A model generated the notes under the pieces. It worked only from the letters and a program-made list of their open reading frames with translations, made no database searches and was not told the DNA's origin. Both the position numbers and the translations under genes were made by a program. This document shows, piece by piece, positions 29,201 through 37,261 of a stretch of DNA of 45,789 nt; position 1 is the stretch's first letter; every line of letters starts with the position of its first letter. This stretch comes from Bacteroidales bacterium (lineage in GTDB: Bacteria > Bacteroidota > Bacteroidia > Bacteroidales > F082), in assembly GCA_013141455.1 (NCBI GenBank), contig JABFQW010000052.1:1-45789 (forward strand), written 5' to 3'.

Positions 29201-29606
29201 TACCGATCCCGCCGGTAACACCAGCAATATCGGTATCATCCTTGATGGTGTGCATGAAGATGGAACACCCAACACCACTGTGGTACATTACTATTACAAA
29301 TACCTGCCTAATGCCGGTGGCTGGGGGAAATTTGTATCAACACCCGGTATTCTCGATAATACCTGGGTGAAAATGAGAGAGATATCCTTGTCTTATACCT
29401 TGCCTCAACCCTGGATTCAGAAAACCAAAGTTTTCCAAAACCTGACCCTCTCACTCACCGGAAGAGATCTGTTCTATATCTACAAAACCCTGCCTGATAA
29501 TATCAACCCTGAGGGTATCATGGGATCGGGAAATGCGCAGGGATTTGAGTGGGCTGCCAATCCGGGAACACGCTCTTTTATCATGAGTCTGACAGCAGGA
29601 TTTTAA
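26286..29606 (+). CDS. SusC/RagA-type TonB-dependent outer-membrane transporter
   Basis: I start at the ATG at 26286; the open frame upstream begins with a TTG three codons earlier. About 1106 residues. The signal peptide is about 1-21 (ending ASAQ). A carboxypeptidase-like regulatory domain follows (GNVTSANDGSPLPGVTVRIK... GYDTQEITV), then a TonB-box-like LLEEVVVTALG and a plug domain with the SusC signature (GRSAGVQISQ, IVIRGNNNI, IESMTLMKGGAASALYGSRGANGV). The rest is the beta-barrel, ending in a terminal aromatic residue (TAGF). It imports oligomeric nutrients with the SusD-like lipoprotein encoded 30 bp downstream. Substrate is not evident from the sequence; the PNGase-like neighbour hints at glycoprotein-derived glycans. 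Confidence 0.95.
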   Translation: MKKSLLSLAFLVFLIYSASAQVVTIFGNVTSANDGSPLPGVTVRIKSTTNGTITDIEGHFTLKDLQPENILVVSFIGYDTQEITVGDNKSFSIQLVESSQLLEEVVVTALGITRQKREIGYSTEKIEATMITDSKAPNVLNAITGRSAGVQISQPDGIEGGSTRIVIRGNNNITGDNQPLIVVDNIPLENTPGLTNIGRGVDWGSAINDLNAYDIESMTLMKGGAASALYGSRGANGVLFITTKHGTKQKGIGVTYNMDYKITTPYLFRDVQNTYGAGGPISFTPSSFPTNGDTLLYPGIYGNENLIINQAGETSSTSAEFGYYGSAVSWGPKMEGQMVKWWDGEMRSYSPQPDNLKIPFHNGFTTTHNVSATGGGDKGTMRVSFTRQDNKAIVDNSDFNRTTINLGANLKISDKLRTDVTLSFIQYQRKNSPMLGEDRNSFNKGLLYCWPRSYQGIDKQNYALPDGSQNPQEGFPFNDISPTLWWEYYNNNTTQNRDKYTGALALSYDPFTWLNILGRVSRDYTVEQFETRNKPTDFLGYLNGYYSNGLSRNRGDNYDFVMTANRDQIFGSGFDVTFTTGASRWSQDYYYINGHSGTWYYPNMYTLFNFTETTYINHPDGHTIIDNQGNTASEMIPTEGYLRKQTNSVYSFLNLSYKKYFYIELTGRNDWSSTLPLNSNSYFYPSVSLSFIPTEAFDALKSVPWMNFLKIRGGVAQTATDTRPYLFNFYYNTSLFGGQQSSGFPGIIPPIELHPQRVNAYESGINLGLFENKIDIDFTYYYLNSFEQILPDLPVPVSSGASNIMTNKGVLTNKGFEIIINTVPVQTKNLVIRTGINFARNRNKVVSLGGDADSYLLADIWGLNGPAMILREGDGYGTISGYDYVYDDNGNRVVNDAGTKYLITDSRVPIGNASPDFIAGWNTSVQYKGLRLGMLIDTKWGGDIYSGSYVIGLQTGQSPETLIEREGGGLPYTDPAGNTSNIGIILDGVHEDGTPNTTVVHYYYKYLPNAGGWGKFVSTPGILDNTWVKMREISLSYTLPQPWIQKTKVFQNLTLSLTGRDLFYIYKTLPDNINPEGIMGSGNAQGFEWAANPGTRSFIMSLTAGF

Positions 29607-29636
29607 GTATTTGTTGAACAAAGAAAGTATATAACA

Positions 29637-31298
29637 ATGATATCAAATATAGATCAAAGCAAAATAAAACTTGGACAAACAGTAAAACGATTGTTTGCAC
29701 TTAGTGCAATTACTGGTTTTATTTTTACATCGTGCACCAAAAACTTCGAAGCAATAAATACCGATCCACAGGGCTTCACCACTGCCACCGATGGTTCGCT
29801 TTTCAACAATGTGATTCAGTCGCTGGTACCAACCGGTAATGAGATGTTTTACATTGAGAATGAGATTCTCTATAAGCAAACCCAGCAAGCTGCGCTCACC
29901 AATGCTGCCTGGGGAAACTTCACCATCGGAACCGAGGATATCTGGAGCAACTACTACACCTCCCTGCCTGAGATCAGGGAGTTAGAAAGGCGATTTGATA
30001 CCTACGATACGATTGGTGAAGTGAGAAATATGCGGGCCATGTTGAAAATCACCCGGGCCTTAAAAACATTCAAAGTAACCGATTTGTTTGGAGATATGCC
30101 CTTCAGCGAAGCCGGTTATGGTTTTCAGAATCTTGCCTTGTTGCACCCGAAATACGACACTCAGCGCGACATTTACCTGAGTTTGCTCGACGATCTGGCA
30201 TGGGCCGACGAAAACCTGGATGTTTTTGCCACCACCAAAGAACCTTTTAAGAGTTTTATTGCGTTCGATAAGCTCTTCCACGGTGATATACTCCAATGGC
30301 AGAAGCTGGCCAACTCATTGCGGTTGCGGTATGCACTCCGTATGTCGGAGGTTGAACCTGAGCTGGGCGGCGCTATCATCAAAAATATTCTTGAAAACAA
30401 ACGGCCCGTTATCGATGGTTACGATTTTGTAACTTCCAAACTTGAGAGTGCCTGTCTGTGGCCAATCGCAGTCGGTTTCAAGCATGAAGCGCTCAACTGG
30501 TCATTCCGTGAACACGAAAACCTCCGTATGGGATCTGTTTTCTGGAGTTTCGTCTCTTACCACGACAGCACCGATGGCAGCGGCATATTCGATCCACGTG
30601 CGATGATATTTTTTGAAACGAACAATGCCAATGAATGGAAGGCTTATCCACAGATACCACCAGCCGGCACTCCACCATCGGGAGGTATTCCTTATGAATC
30701 ACACCGCGATCAGGAAGGGGCTTACTCCATCAAAGGCGAGTCAAACATTTATTCAGCATTCAATTATTTTCTCATCCGTGATGAAGACCAGATGCCTATC
30801 ATTTTCGTGACCGGCGCCGAAGTTCACTTTATCAAATCGGAAGTTTATTTCAGAGGAATCGGTGTGGCTGAAGACAAGATGCAGGCTGAAATAGAATACT
30901 TTAACGGAATAAACTCGTCGGTTGAATGGTGGCTGCAACGGGCCGCAAACTCCAAACTTCCACTCTCAGGGATTGAGTTTCCCGAAGTAATCACCATACC
31001 ACAATGGCTCAATGCAGCTACGGTTCAGGGACGCTATGGGTTCTGGAATGCAACATCGGAAGAAGAAAAACTGAGATTTATTTACGCGCAATGGTGGCTC
31101 GATGCATTCAGGCAACCGCAGGAGGCTTACGCACTTGCCCGGCGAACCCGAATGACGCCACGCGAAGGCGATCCCATTAATCATTTTCGCTTGCCTTACC
31201 CACCTTCCGAAGCCGCGTACAATGCCGAAAACATGAACGAAGCCATTTCACGACAGGGTGGTGACAGTCCTGAAACAAGACTCTGGTGGATGCCTTGA
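29637..31298 (+). CDS. SusD/RagB-type surface lipoprotein
   Basis: 553 residues. A lipobox lies at about residues 28-33 (FIFTSC, lipidated Cys33), followed by the typical SusD start (FEAINTDPQG). TPR-like helices carry YTSLPEIRELE, VRNMRAMLKITRALKTFKVTDLFGDMPFSEA and YDTQRDIYLSLLDDLAWA, as in the SusD-like_2 subfamily. The C-terminus (RRTRMTPREGDPINHFRLPYPPSEA) is also characteristic. It caps the SusC barrel and delivers ligand. It is separated from the SusC-like gene by 30 bp, so they form one operon. The N-terminal tract before the hydrophobic core is rather long (about 18 residues), so an internal start is possible, although none is obvious. Confidence 0.93.
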   Translation: MISNIDQSKIKLGQTVKRLFALSAITGFIFTSCTKNFEAINTDPQGFTTATDGSLFNNVIQSLVPTGNEMFYIENEILYKQTQQAALTNAAWGNFTIGTEDIWSNYYTSLPEIRELERRFDTYDTIGEVRNMRAMLKITRALKTFKVTDLFGDMPFSEAGYGFQNLALLHPKYDTQRDIYLSLLDDLAWADENLDVFATTKEPFKSFIAFDKLFHGDILQWQKLANSLRLRYALRMSEVEPELGGAIIKNILENKRPVIDGYDFVTSKLESACLWPIAVGFKHEALNWSFREHENLRMGSVFWSFVSYHDSTDGSGIFDPRAMIFFETNNANEWKAYPQIPPAGTPPSGGIPYESHRDQEGAYSIKGESNIYSAFNYFLIRDEDQMPIIFVTGAEVHFIKSEVYFRGIGVAEDKMQAEIEYFNGINSSVEWWLQRAANSKLPLSGIEFPEVITIPQWLNAATVQGRYGFWNATSEEEKLRFIYAQWWLDAFRQPQEAYALARRTRMTPREGDPINHFRLPYPPSEAAYNAENMNEAISRQGGDSPETRLWWMP

Positions 31299-31345
31299 TT
31301 TTTTCTGTCTTAAACTTAGTTTATTAAAAAAGTATTTAATTGATT

Positions 31346-31513
31346 AATCATAATTCAATGTTGTTTAGTTAAGAAAAGCTGTCTTCCATCGTCATTCCGC
31401 CGAGACAGGCGACTCCGCTCAGACTGACAGTCATCCTGAGCGGAGTCGAAGGATAGCAGATGATGCTTTTATTGATGGTTAATCCATTAACTAAACAACA
31501 TTGAATCATAATT
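31346..31513. mobile_element. MITE-like element with target-site duplication
   Basis: 17-bp perfect terminal inverted repeats (CAATGTTGTTTAGTTAA, 31356-31372; complement at 31487-31503) bound a 148-bp element. It is flanked by a 10-bp direct repeat AATCATAATT (31346-31355 and 31504-31513). Inside is a second perfect inverted repeat of 12 bp (GACTCCGCTCAG, 31411-31422; 31436-31447). It has no coding capacity. The direct repeats argue for insertion by a transposase acting in trans; family unknown. Confidence 0.7.
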
Positions 31514-31538
31514 TATAAACATTTTTTCGTTCTTTGCC

Positions 31539-31546
31539 TAACTTTG
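31539..31546 (+). promoter_or_regulatory. Candidate -7 box for the PNGase-like gene
   Basis: TAACTTTG matches TAnnTTTG. It lies 26 bp to the right of the MITE-like element and its target duplication, and about 170 bp before the ATG at 31715. A T-rich stretch (31522-31527) is near the -33 position. Confidence 0.4.
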
Positions 31547-31714
31547 TGTCTTCTGGTTGGTAAGTGGAATAATCAAAGCTATTGTTCTCTATTTGTTAGC
31601 TTTTGAAATATAGATTATATGATGGGTTATTACACAAAGGACCACAAAGAAGCACAGAGGTTCACAATAGAATTTAATTATTAAACATAGTTTCTTAACA
31701 CAAATACCTAAACA

Positions 31715-34219
31715 ATGAGAAAAATTTACTTCCTTTTCATGCTGCTTCTCACTATCGGAATGCTGCGCCATTCAACGGGTTTGCAAGCCCAGTCGAACCA
31801 GTACCTCCATTTCGACAGAGTGGATGATTATGTCATCCTTAACAATGCCTCCCAGTATTTTAGCGGCACAACCCAACTTTCGATCACCGGCTGGTTCTAT
31901 TGCGATGAACTGGCATACGGACAAGGACATATGGGATTCCGTATTGGCTCGGGGAATGCCGAGTTTTATATTATTCAACTTAACAACGGAGTATTGGAGT
32001 GTCGTTTAAGAACCACAACCGGCTTGGATGAATACGTTTCGCCTGCAAACACCGTCATTCCGCAGATTTGGCAACATCTCGCCTGGATTTATGATGGAAG
32101 CACGGTTAAATTGTATGTGAACGGAACCCTCAAAGGTAGTTCGGCCGCCTCAGGAATTTTCCAGGGTGAAGCCGTTCCTTTTGGCATAGGGATAAGTAAT
32201 CTGGGAGGTTTCAACTTTGTATTTGGAGGCCGTATTGACGAGGTTACAGCATGGAACAAAGCACTCACGCAGGCGGAGATACAGGATATGATGGAAAATG
32301 AACTTACTGGAACCGAACCAAACCTGCAATTATATTATAAATTCAACCAGGGTGTTCCGGGTGGCGACAACACCTCCATCACCCAGCTCGATTGCCAGAT
32401 TGGCGGCGACACGCGTGATGCCGACCTGATGAATTTTGCCCTCACCGGTGAAACATCCAATTTCAATGGCACCTTAGATGAAAGCTATCAGGCCATCTCG
32501 TTCCCGCAGATACCGAACCACCTTATTTCGGATGCACCATTCACCATTGAAGCAACAGCTACCTCCGGGCTTCCGGTATCTTTCGAAGTACTTTCGGGAC
32601 CCGCTACCTTAAACGGAAACACGGTCACACTCACGGGTCAGTCGGGTGAAGTTGTCATCGAAGCTACCCAGCCTGGTAACGATGTGTTCGATCCGGCCGA
32701 TCCTGTTGTGAACAGCTTCATGGTGCTCGATCCTGCCACACATGTCCCCGAAATAATCGTTCGTAATCCACTTCCAGGTAATGTGTATATGCCATCGCTT
32801 CATGCCATGCAACTTTCGAGCGTTGCAACGATTGCTTACCCCGAACTCTTTTCCATTCAATCGGTACGTTTTGAAGTGGACGACCAAAACATCGCCGCCT
32901 ATGATATGTATGCCAACAGCCATTTCACCGGTTGGTGGACGCCCGATTCCTACGGCTCACATAACATAACTGTTGTTGCGACCAATAATTTCGGCGCTTC
33001 CTCAACACAAAATATCACCGTGAACATCACCCCCACCGCTACGGATATGACTGTGGTTGCCGCGGATGATGTTTGGCTCAATCCGGCAAATTTCACCCAG
33101 GTTGTCGAAACCGAATTGCCTTGCTACGTAGGTGCTTTCGATCAGGTGACCGCAACACTTACCGTGAGTTGCCCGACAGGTGGCTGCGGCGAATGGGACC
33201 GCGTTGCCAGCGTTGACGCCATGGGCATCGATGGCCGCTGGTTCGAGGTGATCCGGTATATCACGCCTTATGGTGTAGCCTGCGACCATGTGATCGACCT
33301 GACAGATTACATATCGCTGCTCCAGGGGAAAGTGAAATTCCGCTTTAACTGCGAAACACTCGATAACGGTTATCTCTATAACCTCACCCTCAACTACAAC
33401 CAGGGCACACCCTTGCATCTCTATAGTTCAGTGTATGAAATCTGGAACGAAATTTATCCGTTTGGAGATTATGCTGACCTGCAACCCGTTGAAAATGTAA
33501 CTTTCGAGTTTCCAGATTATGCTGTTGCATCCACCCTCAAACTTATCTCAACAGGCCATGGCTGGGGAGACCTGAACACCAACAATGCAGCTGAGTTTTA
33601 CAACGCCACCCACCATGTTTGGGTGAATGGCGCTTCCACCTTCACACAGGTAAACTGGCAAACCTGTAACCCGAATCCGGATGGTTGCCAGCCACAGAAT
33701 GGAACCTGGTTTTATAACCGTGCGGGCTGGTGCCCGGGCTCTATCGCACCATGGTTCGATTATAGCATGAACCCTTATGTAACCAATACAACTGTGGAGT
33801 TGGGTTATATATTTGACGAGGATTATGTTGACCTCTGTCACCCGAACCACCCCGATTGTGTTACCGGTACAACCTGCTCCAACTGTGACGATGGCTTCAA
33901 CCCAACACTCGACGTAGCCTGTAACTTAGTGGTATATGCAACCAACCCGATCGTGGGTATCGATACTGACTATATGCCAGGCGATATCACCGTGGGCCCA
34001 AACCCGACTACGGGTAAGCTCGATGTAAAATATACCGGGTACAGCAATATTACAGCAAAGGATATTGAATTGTATGACCTAAAAGGTACGCTTGTCAGCA
34101 GTTTTGGATGGAATGGCAGCGACATTCGTCTCGATTTATCATCCTTTCCAAAAGGTATTTATGTGATGGTGATTCAATCGACCGGAGCGAAAGAAGTAAA
34201 AAAGATCGTGCTGCAATAA
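31715..34219 (+). CDS. T9SS-secreted LamG + peptide-N-glycosidase F-like protein
   Basis: 834 residues. Signal peptide about 1-26. A LamG/concanavalin-like domain lies at about 30-195 (LHFDRVDDYVILNN, WQHLAWIYDGSTVKLYVNG, GRIDEVTAWNKALTQAEI). Ig-like segments follow (about 265-445). The next part matches both halves of the PNGase F fold. The N-domain has CPTGGCGEWDR...EVIRYITPYG...DLTDYISLLQG. The C-domain has STGHGWGD...NAAEFYNATHHVWVNG...GTWFYNRAGWCPG. Candidate catalytic acids are Asp495 (WDR) and Glu627 (AEF). PNGase F releases N-glycans from glycoproteins. A T9SS sorting domain ends the protein (VGPNPTTGKLDV... to KKIVLQ). It lies 416 bp after the SusCD pair, so it may be a separate transcript feeding the same system. 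Confidence 0.85.
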   Translation: MRKIYFLFMLLLTIGMLRHSTGLQAQSNQYLHFDRVDDYVILNNASQYFSGTTQLSITGWFYCDELAYGQGHMGFRIGSGNAEFYIIQLNNGVLECRLRTTTGLDEYVSPANTVIPQIWQHLAWIYDGSTVKLYVNGTLKGSSAASGIFQGEAVPFGIGISNLGGFNFVFGGRIDEVTAWNKALTQAEIQDMMENELTGTEPNLQLYYKFNQGVPGGDNTSITQLDCQIGGDTRDADLMNFALTGETSNFNGTLDESYQAISFPQIPNHLISDAPFTIEATATSGLPVSFEVLSGPATLNGNTVTLTGQSGEVVIEATQPGNDVFDPADPVVNSFMVLDPATHVPEIIVRNPLPGNVYMPSLHAMQLSSVATIAYPELFSIQSVRFEVDDQNIAAYDMYANSHFTGWWTPDSYGSHNITVVATNNFGASSTQNITVNITPTATDMTVVAADDVWLNPANFTQVVETELPCYVGAFDQVTATLTVSCPTGGCGEWDRVASVDAMGIDGRWFEVIRYITPYGVACDHVIDLTDYISLLQGKVKFRFNCETLDNGYLYNLTLNYNQGTPLHLYSSVYEIWNEIYPFGDYADLQPVENVTFEFPDYAVASTLKLISTGHGWGDLNTNNAAEFYNATHHVWVNGASTFTQVNWQTCNPNPDGCQPQNGTWFYNRAGWCPGSIAPWFDYSMNPYVTNTTVELGYIFDEDYVDLCHPNHPDCVTGTTCSNCDDGFNPTLDVACNLVVYATNPIVGIDTDYMPGDITVGPNPTTGKLDVKYTGYSNITAKDIELYDLKGTLVSSFGWNGSDIRLDLSSFPKGIYVMVIQSTGAKEVKKIVLQ

Positions 34220-34243
34220 TTCAAGCATAGTTAATGAAAATGT

Positions 34244-34280
34244 AAAAAGCCCGCCACGATAACCGTGGCGGGCTTTTTTT
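34244..34280 (+). terminator. Rho-independent terminator
   Basis: A 15-bp perfect stem AAAAAGCCCGCCACG (34244-34258) with its complement beginning at 34264, a 5-nt loop, then T7. It ends the PNGase-like transcript and marks the left border of the AT-rich accessory region. Confidence 0.92.
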
Positions 34281-34360
34281 GACTACGATACATAAAGTTA
34301 TATGAATGGACGAATTTTTATAAAAATATTTATGGTGACTGAATGGATTGACTCATTTGG

Positions 34361-34559
34361 TTTTCTGAAATAAAGTTTACATTTGGTGTACTGTAACAAT
34401 TAAGGCCAACATAATGATTATAAATACAGTCGGATTTTGTTTGGATGAACATAGAAAAAGTGCTAATTTTGTGTGTTTTAGAGTTTGTTTTAATAAATTA
34501 ATGCGGACCCATATAAACACGAAACAACCACTACCATGACGTATAGCCATTCGTTGGGT
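34361..34559 (+). repeat. ~200-bp repeat, copy 1, ending in an attC-like R' site
   Basis: This stretch is related along its whole length to 42428-42640; shared blocks include TTTTCTGAAATAA, TTTACATTTGGTG, AAGGCCAAC, TATAAACACGAAA and CACGTATAGCCATTCGTT (copy 1: GACGTATAGCCATTCGTT). It ends in GTTGGGT (34553-34559), which fits the integron core GTTRRRY. Within it AATGATTATA (34413-34422, just after GCCAAC) can pair with TATAGCCATT (34542-34551) with one mismatch and one wobble, so it may itself be a large attC site. It is non-coding: the minus-strand ORFs in the two copies are not conserved in frame. Confidence 0.65.
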
Positions 34560-35321
34560 GCCATTTATTAAACCGAACATTAACCAAAATGGAAAGAGCT
34601 AATCAAAAATCCACAAAAATTGGTGAGTATTTATTAATATTCGTCACAATTCTGCTTAGCTTTTCAGCATATGAATATATAAAAATATTTGCGCTAATAT
34701 TGAAAGCTAGATCTTATGAAAATTTAATTCAACCACAGTTTTTCGTTCTTCTTACATTTTTCCTAATTTTAGTTGAATATTGGTGGAATTCATTTAATGA
34801 GATATTCAGTATTTCTAGAAATATTTCTTGGTTCTTTCTGGTCTTACTTCAACCAGTAATTTTTTATTTGGTTGCAACTTTATTAACTCCAGAATTCACT
34901 GAATTATCAAACTTTTCAGAAAGATTTTATTCCAATTTTTTCGAAAATAGAATACAAATTTATATTTTAGGTATAATCCTAATCATTGTATTTACAAAAT
35001 TAAGTGAACAAAAGTTTATGTCTTTACTTAACCTATTTAGGCTTATTTATTTGATTTGTTGTATACTAGGGATTATATTTGCTGCTGAAACGATACAATA
35101 TATACTGTCAATTAGTATGTTAGGACTAACATTTATATTTATTGTCAAGTTAAGTTGGAAGTTCTTTGATTAAGGGAATTTGAAAATAAACGGCACCCAA
35201 CGAGCCCACAGCCGAGCAATGCGGGCAGTTTCCGAAGGTTGGCATTCATCAAGCCTATAAATGATATAGGTTAAGAAAAGAAACAACAAGTAAACCCCGC
35301 ACTGCGGCTGCCGGCGGGGCG
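34553..35321 (+). mobile_element. Integron-type gene cassette 1
   Basis: It starts at GTTGGGTGCC (34553-34562) and carries one gene (34589). Its end holds GGCACCCAAC (35192-35201), the exact reverse complement of the start over 10 bp, followed by a palindromic site to G35321. This is the relation expected between the first bases of a cassette and the R'' site of its own attC. No integrase gene is in the window. Confidence 0.7.
34589..35173 (+). CDS. Multi-pass membrane protein of unknown function (cassette 1)
   Basis: 194 residues with about five to six hydrophobic segments (around 13-33, 48-66, 80-100, 124-142, 150-168 and 170-188). There is no signal peptide and no recognised motif. The DNA is strongly AT-rich compared with the genes before 34,280, consistent with acquisition. 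It starts 27 bp after the cassette boundary and ends 18 bp before the R'' site, a tight fit that supports it being the cassette's only cargo. Possible roles (toxin, immunity or abortive-infection membrane protein) are speculation. Confidence 0.75.
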   Translation: MERANQKSTKIGEYLLIFVTILLSFSAYEYIKIFALILKARSYENLIQPQFFVLLTFFLILVEYWWNSFNEIFSISRNISWFFLVLLQPVIFYLVATLLTPEFTELSNFSERFYSNFFENRIQIYILGIILIIVFTKLSEQKFMSLLNLFRLIYLICCILGIIFAAETIQYILSISMLGLTFIFIVKLSWKFFD

Positions 35322-35327
35322 TTCATA
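35192..35327 (+). repeat. attC-like recombination site of cassette 1
   Basis: R'' GGCACCCAAC (35192-35201) is followed by the arm ACAGCCGAGCAATGCGGG (35208-35225). The matching arm CCCGCACTGCGGCTG (about 35296-35310) comes after a spacer of about 70 bp, then GGGGC and GTTCATA (35321-35327). The arms pair as CAGCCG / CGGCTG and TGCGGG / CCCGCA with one or two extra bases on the left, as in attC extrahelical bases. The GTT is conserved; the bases after it do not fit RRRY. Confidence 0.6.
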
Positions 35328-35346
35328 TTAAAAAGACAGAATCATT

Positions 35347-37089
35347 GTGGAAAAAGATAAACGAATAGCATTAATTATAGGAATCTCAGATTATCAATTT
35401 GCATCAAAATTGAAAAATCCTATAAATGATGCAATTTCAATGGGCAATGTCTTGTCAAAATTAGGATTTGAGACCTCAATACTTAAAAATCCCACATACA
35501 AAGTTTTTAAACTGGCTCTTAATGAATTTGGTAAGAAATTAAATGAGTATGACTCTGGATTATTTTATTTTGCAGGACATGGCATTCAAGTAAAAGGGTT
35601 GAACTATTTAATTCCGTCTGATGCAAATCCTTTAAATGAAAACCAAGTTGAATTTGATTGCATTAATGCTAATCAAATTCTTTCTTTAATGAGTGATTCT
35701 ATTAATGAAACAAATTTTATAATACTTGATGCTTGTAGAAATAATCCTTTTGAAAGGTCTTGGAATCGTGCTGCTACAATAAAGGGTTTATCATATATGA
35801 GCGCACCATATGGTACTTTGATTGCATATTCTACAGCACCAGATAAAACTGCATCTGACGGAGAAGGAAATAATGGACTTTATACATCTGTTCTGATTGA
35901 TGAAATTCTTACTCCAAACTTGACAATATTACAAGTTCTTCAAAACGTACGGTCTAAGCTGATTAGATTATCAGAAGGTCAGCAAGTACCCTGGGAATCA
36001 ACTTCACTAATAAATGATTATGTTTTCAATGACGATAGATATATTTCGATATCAACATTCTGTCAGTCGATTTTGTATAATCATGATAGAGATGTGGTGC
36101 TTAATAATCTTAAGTTAAATCTTTGGGATATCCAGAAAATAACAAAACTTGGAATTCCCATTTCAAAAGAGGATAAAGAAGCTGGAGTCATTGAAGTTTA
36201 CTATAAGAACAAAATAGACTATTTCGACACTTTTAATGAGTTAGAAATTCATATATATGAAAATGGTAAACGAGATTATAACCTTTTTACTACCACTCGG
36301 GATGCTAATCAAGTACAATTGATTTATATCAATTTGTGCAAAAAGTTAGGAGGTGGCAATTATGACGATGAGAGACGTAAACCTTTTTTTGAATTCAATA
36401 ATATTAAACGAATTGCACAAGGAAAAGCAAAAGCAGTAAACGAACAATGTTTTAACATGTGGTATTTTGACAATGTCACATTCTATCTAAATTATTTGGT
36501 TACCCCCAAACGACAATTAGTTTTTAAGGTAAATATCAAGCCACTAAAACGAATAATAGACAAGACAGTTGGAGAATTAATCGTGAATGATTTCTATGCT
36601 TTATTGCAAAATGTTTTAAAAATATATCCGGAAGGAGAGTATAAAGGTAAATTCATTGACTATCAAATTTCTTTAGAAAACCTTGAGTTTAATTTTTTTG
36701 ATAAGGCTGTAGTAAAAGTTTTTACATCAACGAAAGAATCAAAATCTTCAAGTAGTGTTTTTCTGACAAATTCTAAATCAAATGAACCCAACATCGCTGT
36801 GCTAAATAATCTTGTATTTAAATTAACTTCAATTTATGGAACAGACAGGTCTGGGGAGGGATACTTATCTGGTATTGAAGAACAAAATATAAAAGATGAC
36901 AGATATTGGTCAGGAAGAGAATGGGATTTAAACATCCAACACCAAATATATGATATGGATAGCAATGGTGAGGAAATGCTCTATGGTGTCCACTTACACT
37001 TTAATAAAGAAGATAATGGGATAGAATTAAGCATTATCGGTTATGAAAGCCTTATTGATTATCTAAAAAATAAAAATACGAAACGCTAA
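35347..37089 (+). CDS. Caspase-family (C14) protein with a long unknown C-terminal part
   Basis: 580 residues from a GTG start (no in-frame ATG before the conserved IALIIGISDY strand). Residues 1-230 form a caspase p20-like domain with the catalytic dyad His78 (YFAGHGIQ) and Cys130 (LDACRNNPF), and STAPDKTASDG as the later conserved block. Residues about 240-580 are not recognised and may sense a trigger or act as substrate or effector. Prokaryotic caspase-like proteases occur in defence and cell-death systems. The gene follows the attC-like site of cassette 1 and precedes the palindrome at 37085, so it is probably a cassette gene too, although its start and end sequences are not complementary. 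AT-rich. Confidence 0.88.
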   Translation: MEKDKRIALIIGISDYQFASKLKNPINDAISMGNVLSKLGFETSILKNPTYKVFKLALNEFGKKLNEYDSGLFYFAGHGIQVKGLNYLIPSDANPLNENQVEFDCINANQILSLMSDSINETNFIILDACRNNPFERSWNRAATIKGLSYMSAPYGTLIAYSTAPDKTASDGEGNNGLYTSVLIDEILTPNLTILQVLQNVRSKLIRLSEGQQVPWESTSLINDYVFNDDRYISISTFCQSILYNHDRDVVLNNLKLNLWDIQKITKLGIPISKEDKEAGVIEVYYKNKIDYFDTFNELEIHIYENGKRDYNLFTTTRDANQVQLIYINLCKKLGGGNYDDERRKPFFEFNNIKRIAQGKAKAVNEQCFNMWYFDNVTFYLNYLVTPKRQLVFKVNIKPLKRIIDKTVGELIVNDFYALLQNVLKIYPEGEYKGKFIDYQISLENLEFNFFDKAVVKVFTSTKESKSSSSVFLTNSKSNEPNIAVLNNLVFKLTSIYGTDRSGEGYLSGIEEQNIKDDRYWSGREWDLNIQHQIYDMDSNGEEMLYGVHLHFNKEDNGIELSIIGYESLIDYLKNKNTKR

Positions 37090-37210
37090 CAATGTATATA
37101 CAAAATAGGCGAAATAGTAGTAAATTCAATAGTTGTAGCACGCTTCAAAATCGTAACGGTTTGATAAGTTTGAAGCCTGCAATCGCTTACTTTGCATATA
37201 CTTTCCTTAA
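37085..37210 (+). repeat. attC-like palindrome between the caspase and DUF2971 genes
   Basis: After GCTAAC (37085-37090), the arm GTATATACAAAATAGGCGA (37094-37112) pairs at 16 of 19 positions with TCGCTTACTTTGCATATAC (37183-37201). An inner pair GCTTCAAA/TTTGAAGC (37142-37149, 37169-37176) forms a second stem. Size and layout resemble the other attC-like sites. The expected GTT at the right end reads CTT (CCTTAACAG), so it may be inactive. Confidence 0.5.
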
Positions 37211-37261
37211 CAGACAATTTAAACAACTAACAAGCAATTAAGAATCTTTCTTTAAAAAATT

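Noticed and set aside
34377-34580. Minus-strand ORF inside the ~200-bp repeat (and its counterpart 42252-42587)
   Set aside because: The two repeat copies differ by several indels and the translated products do not align, so the repeat is not protein-coding.
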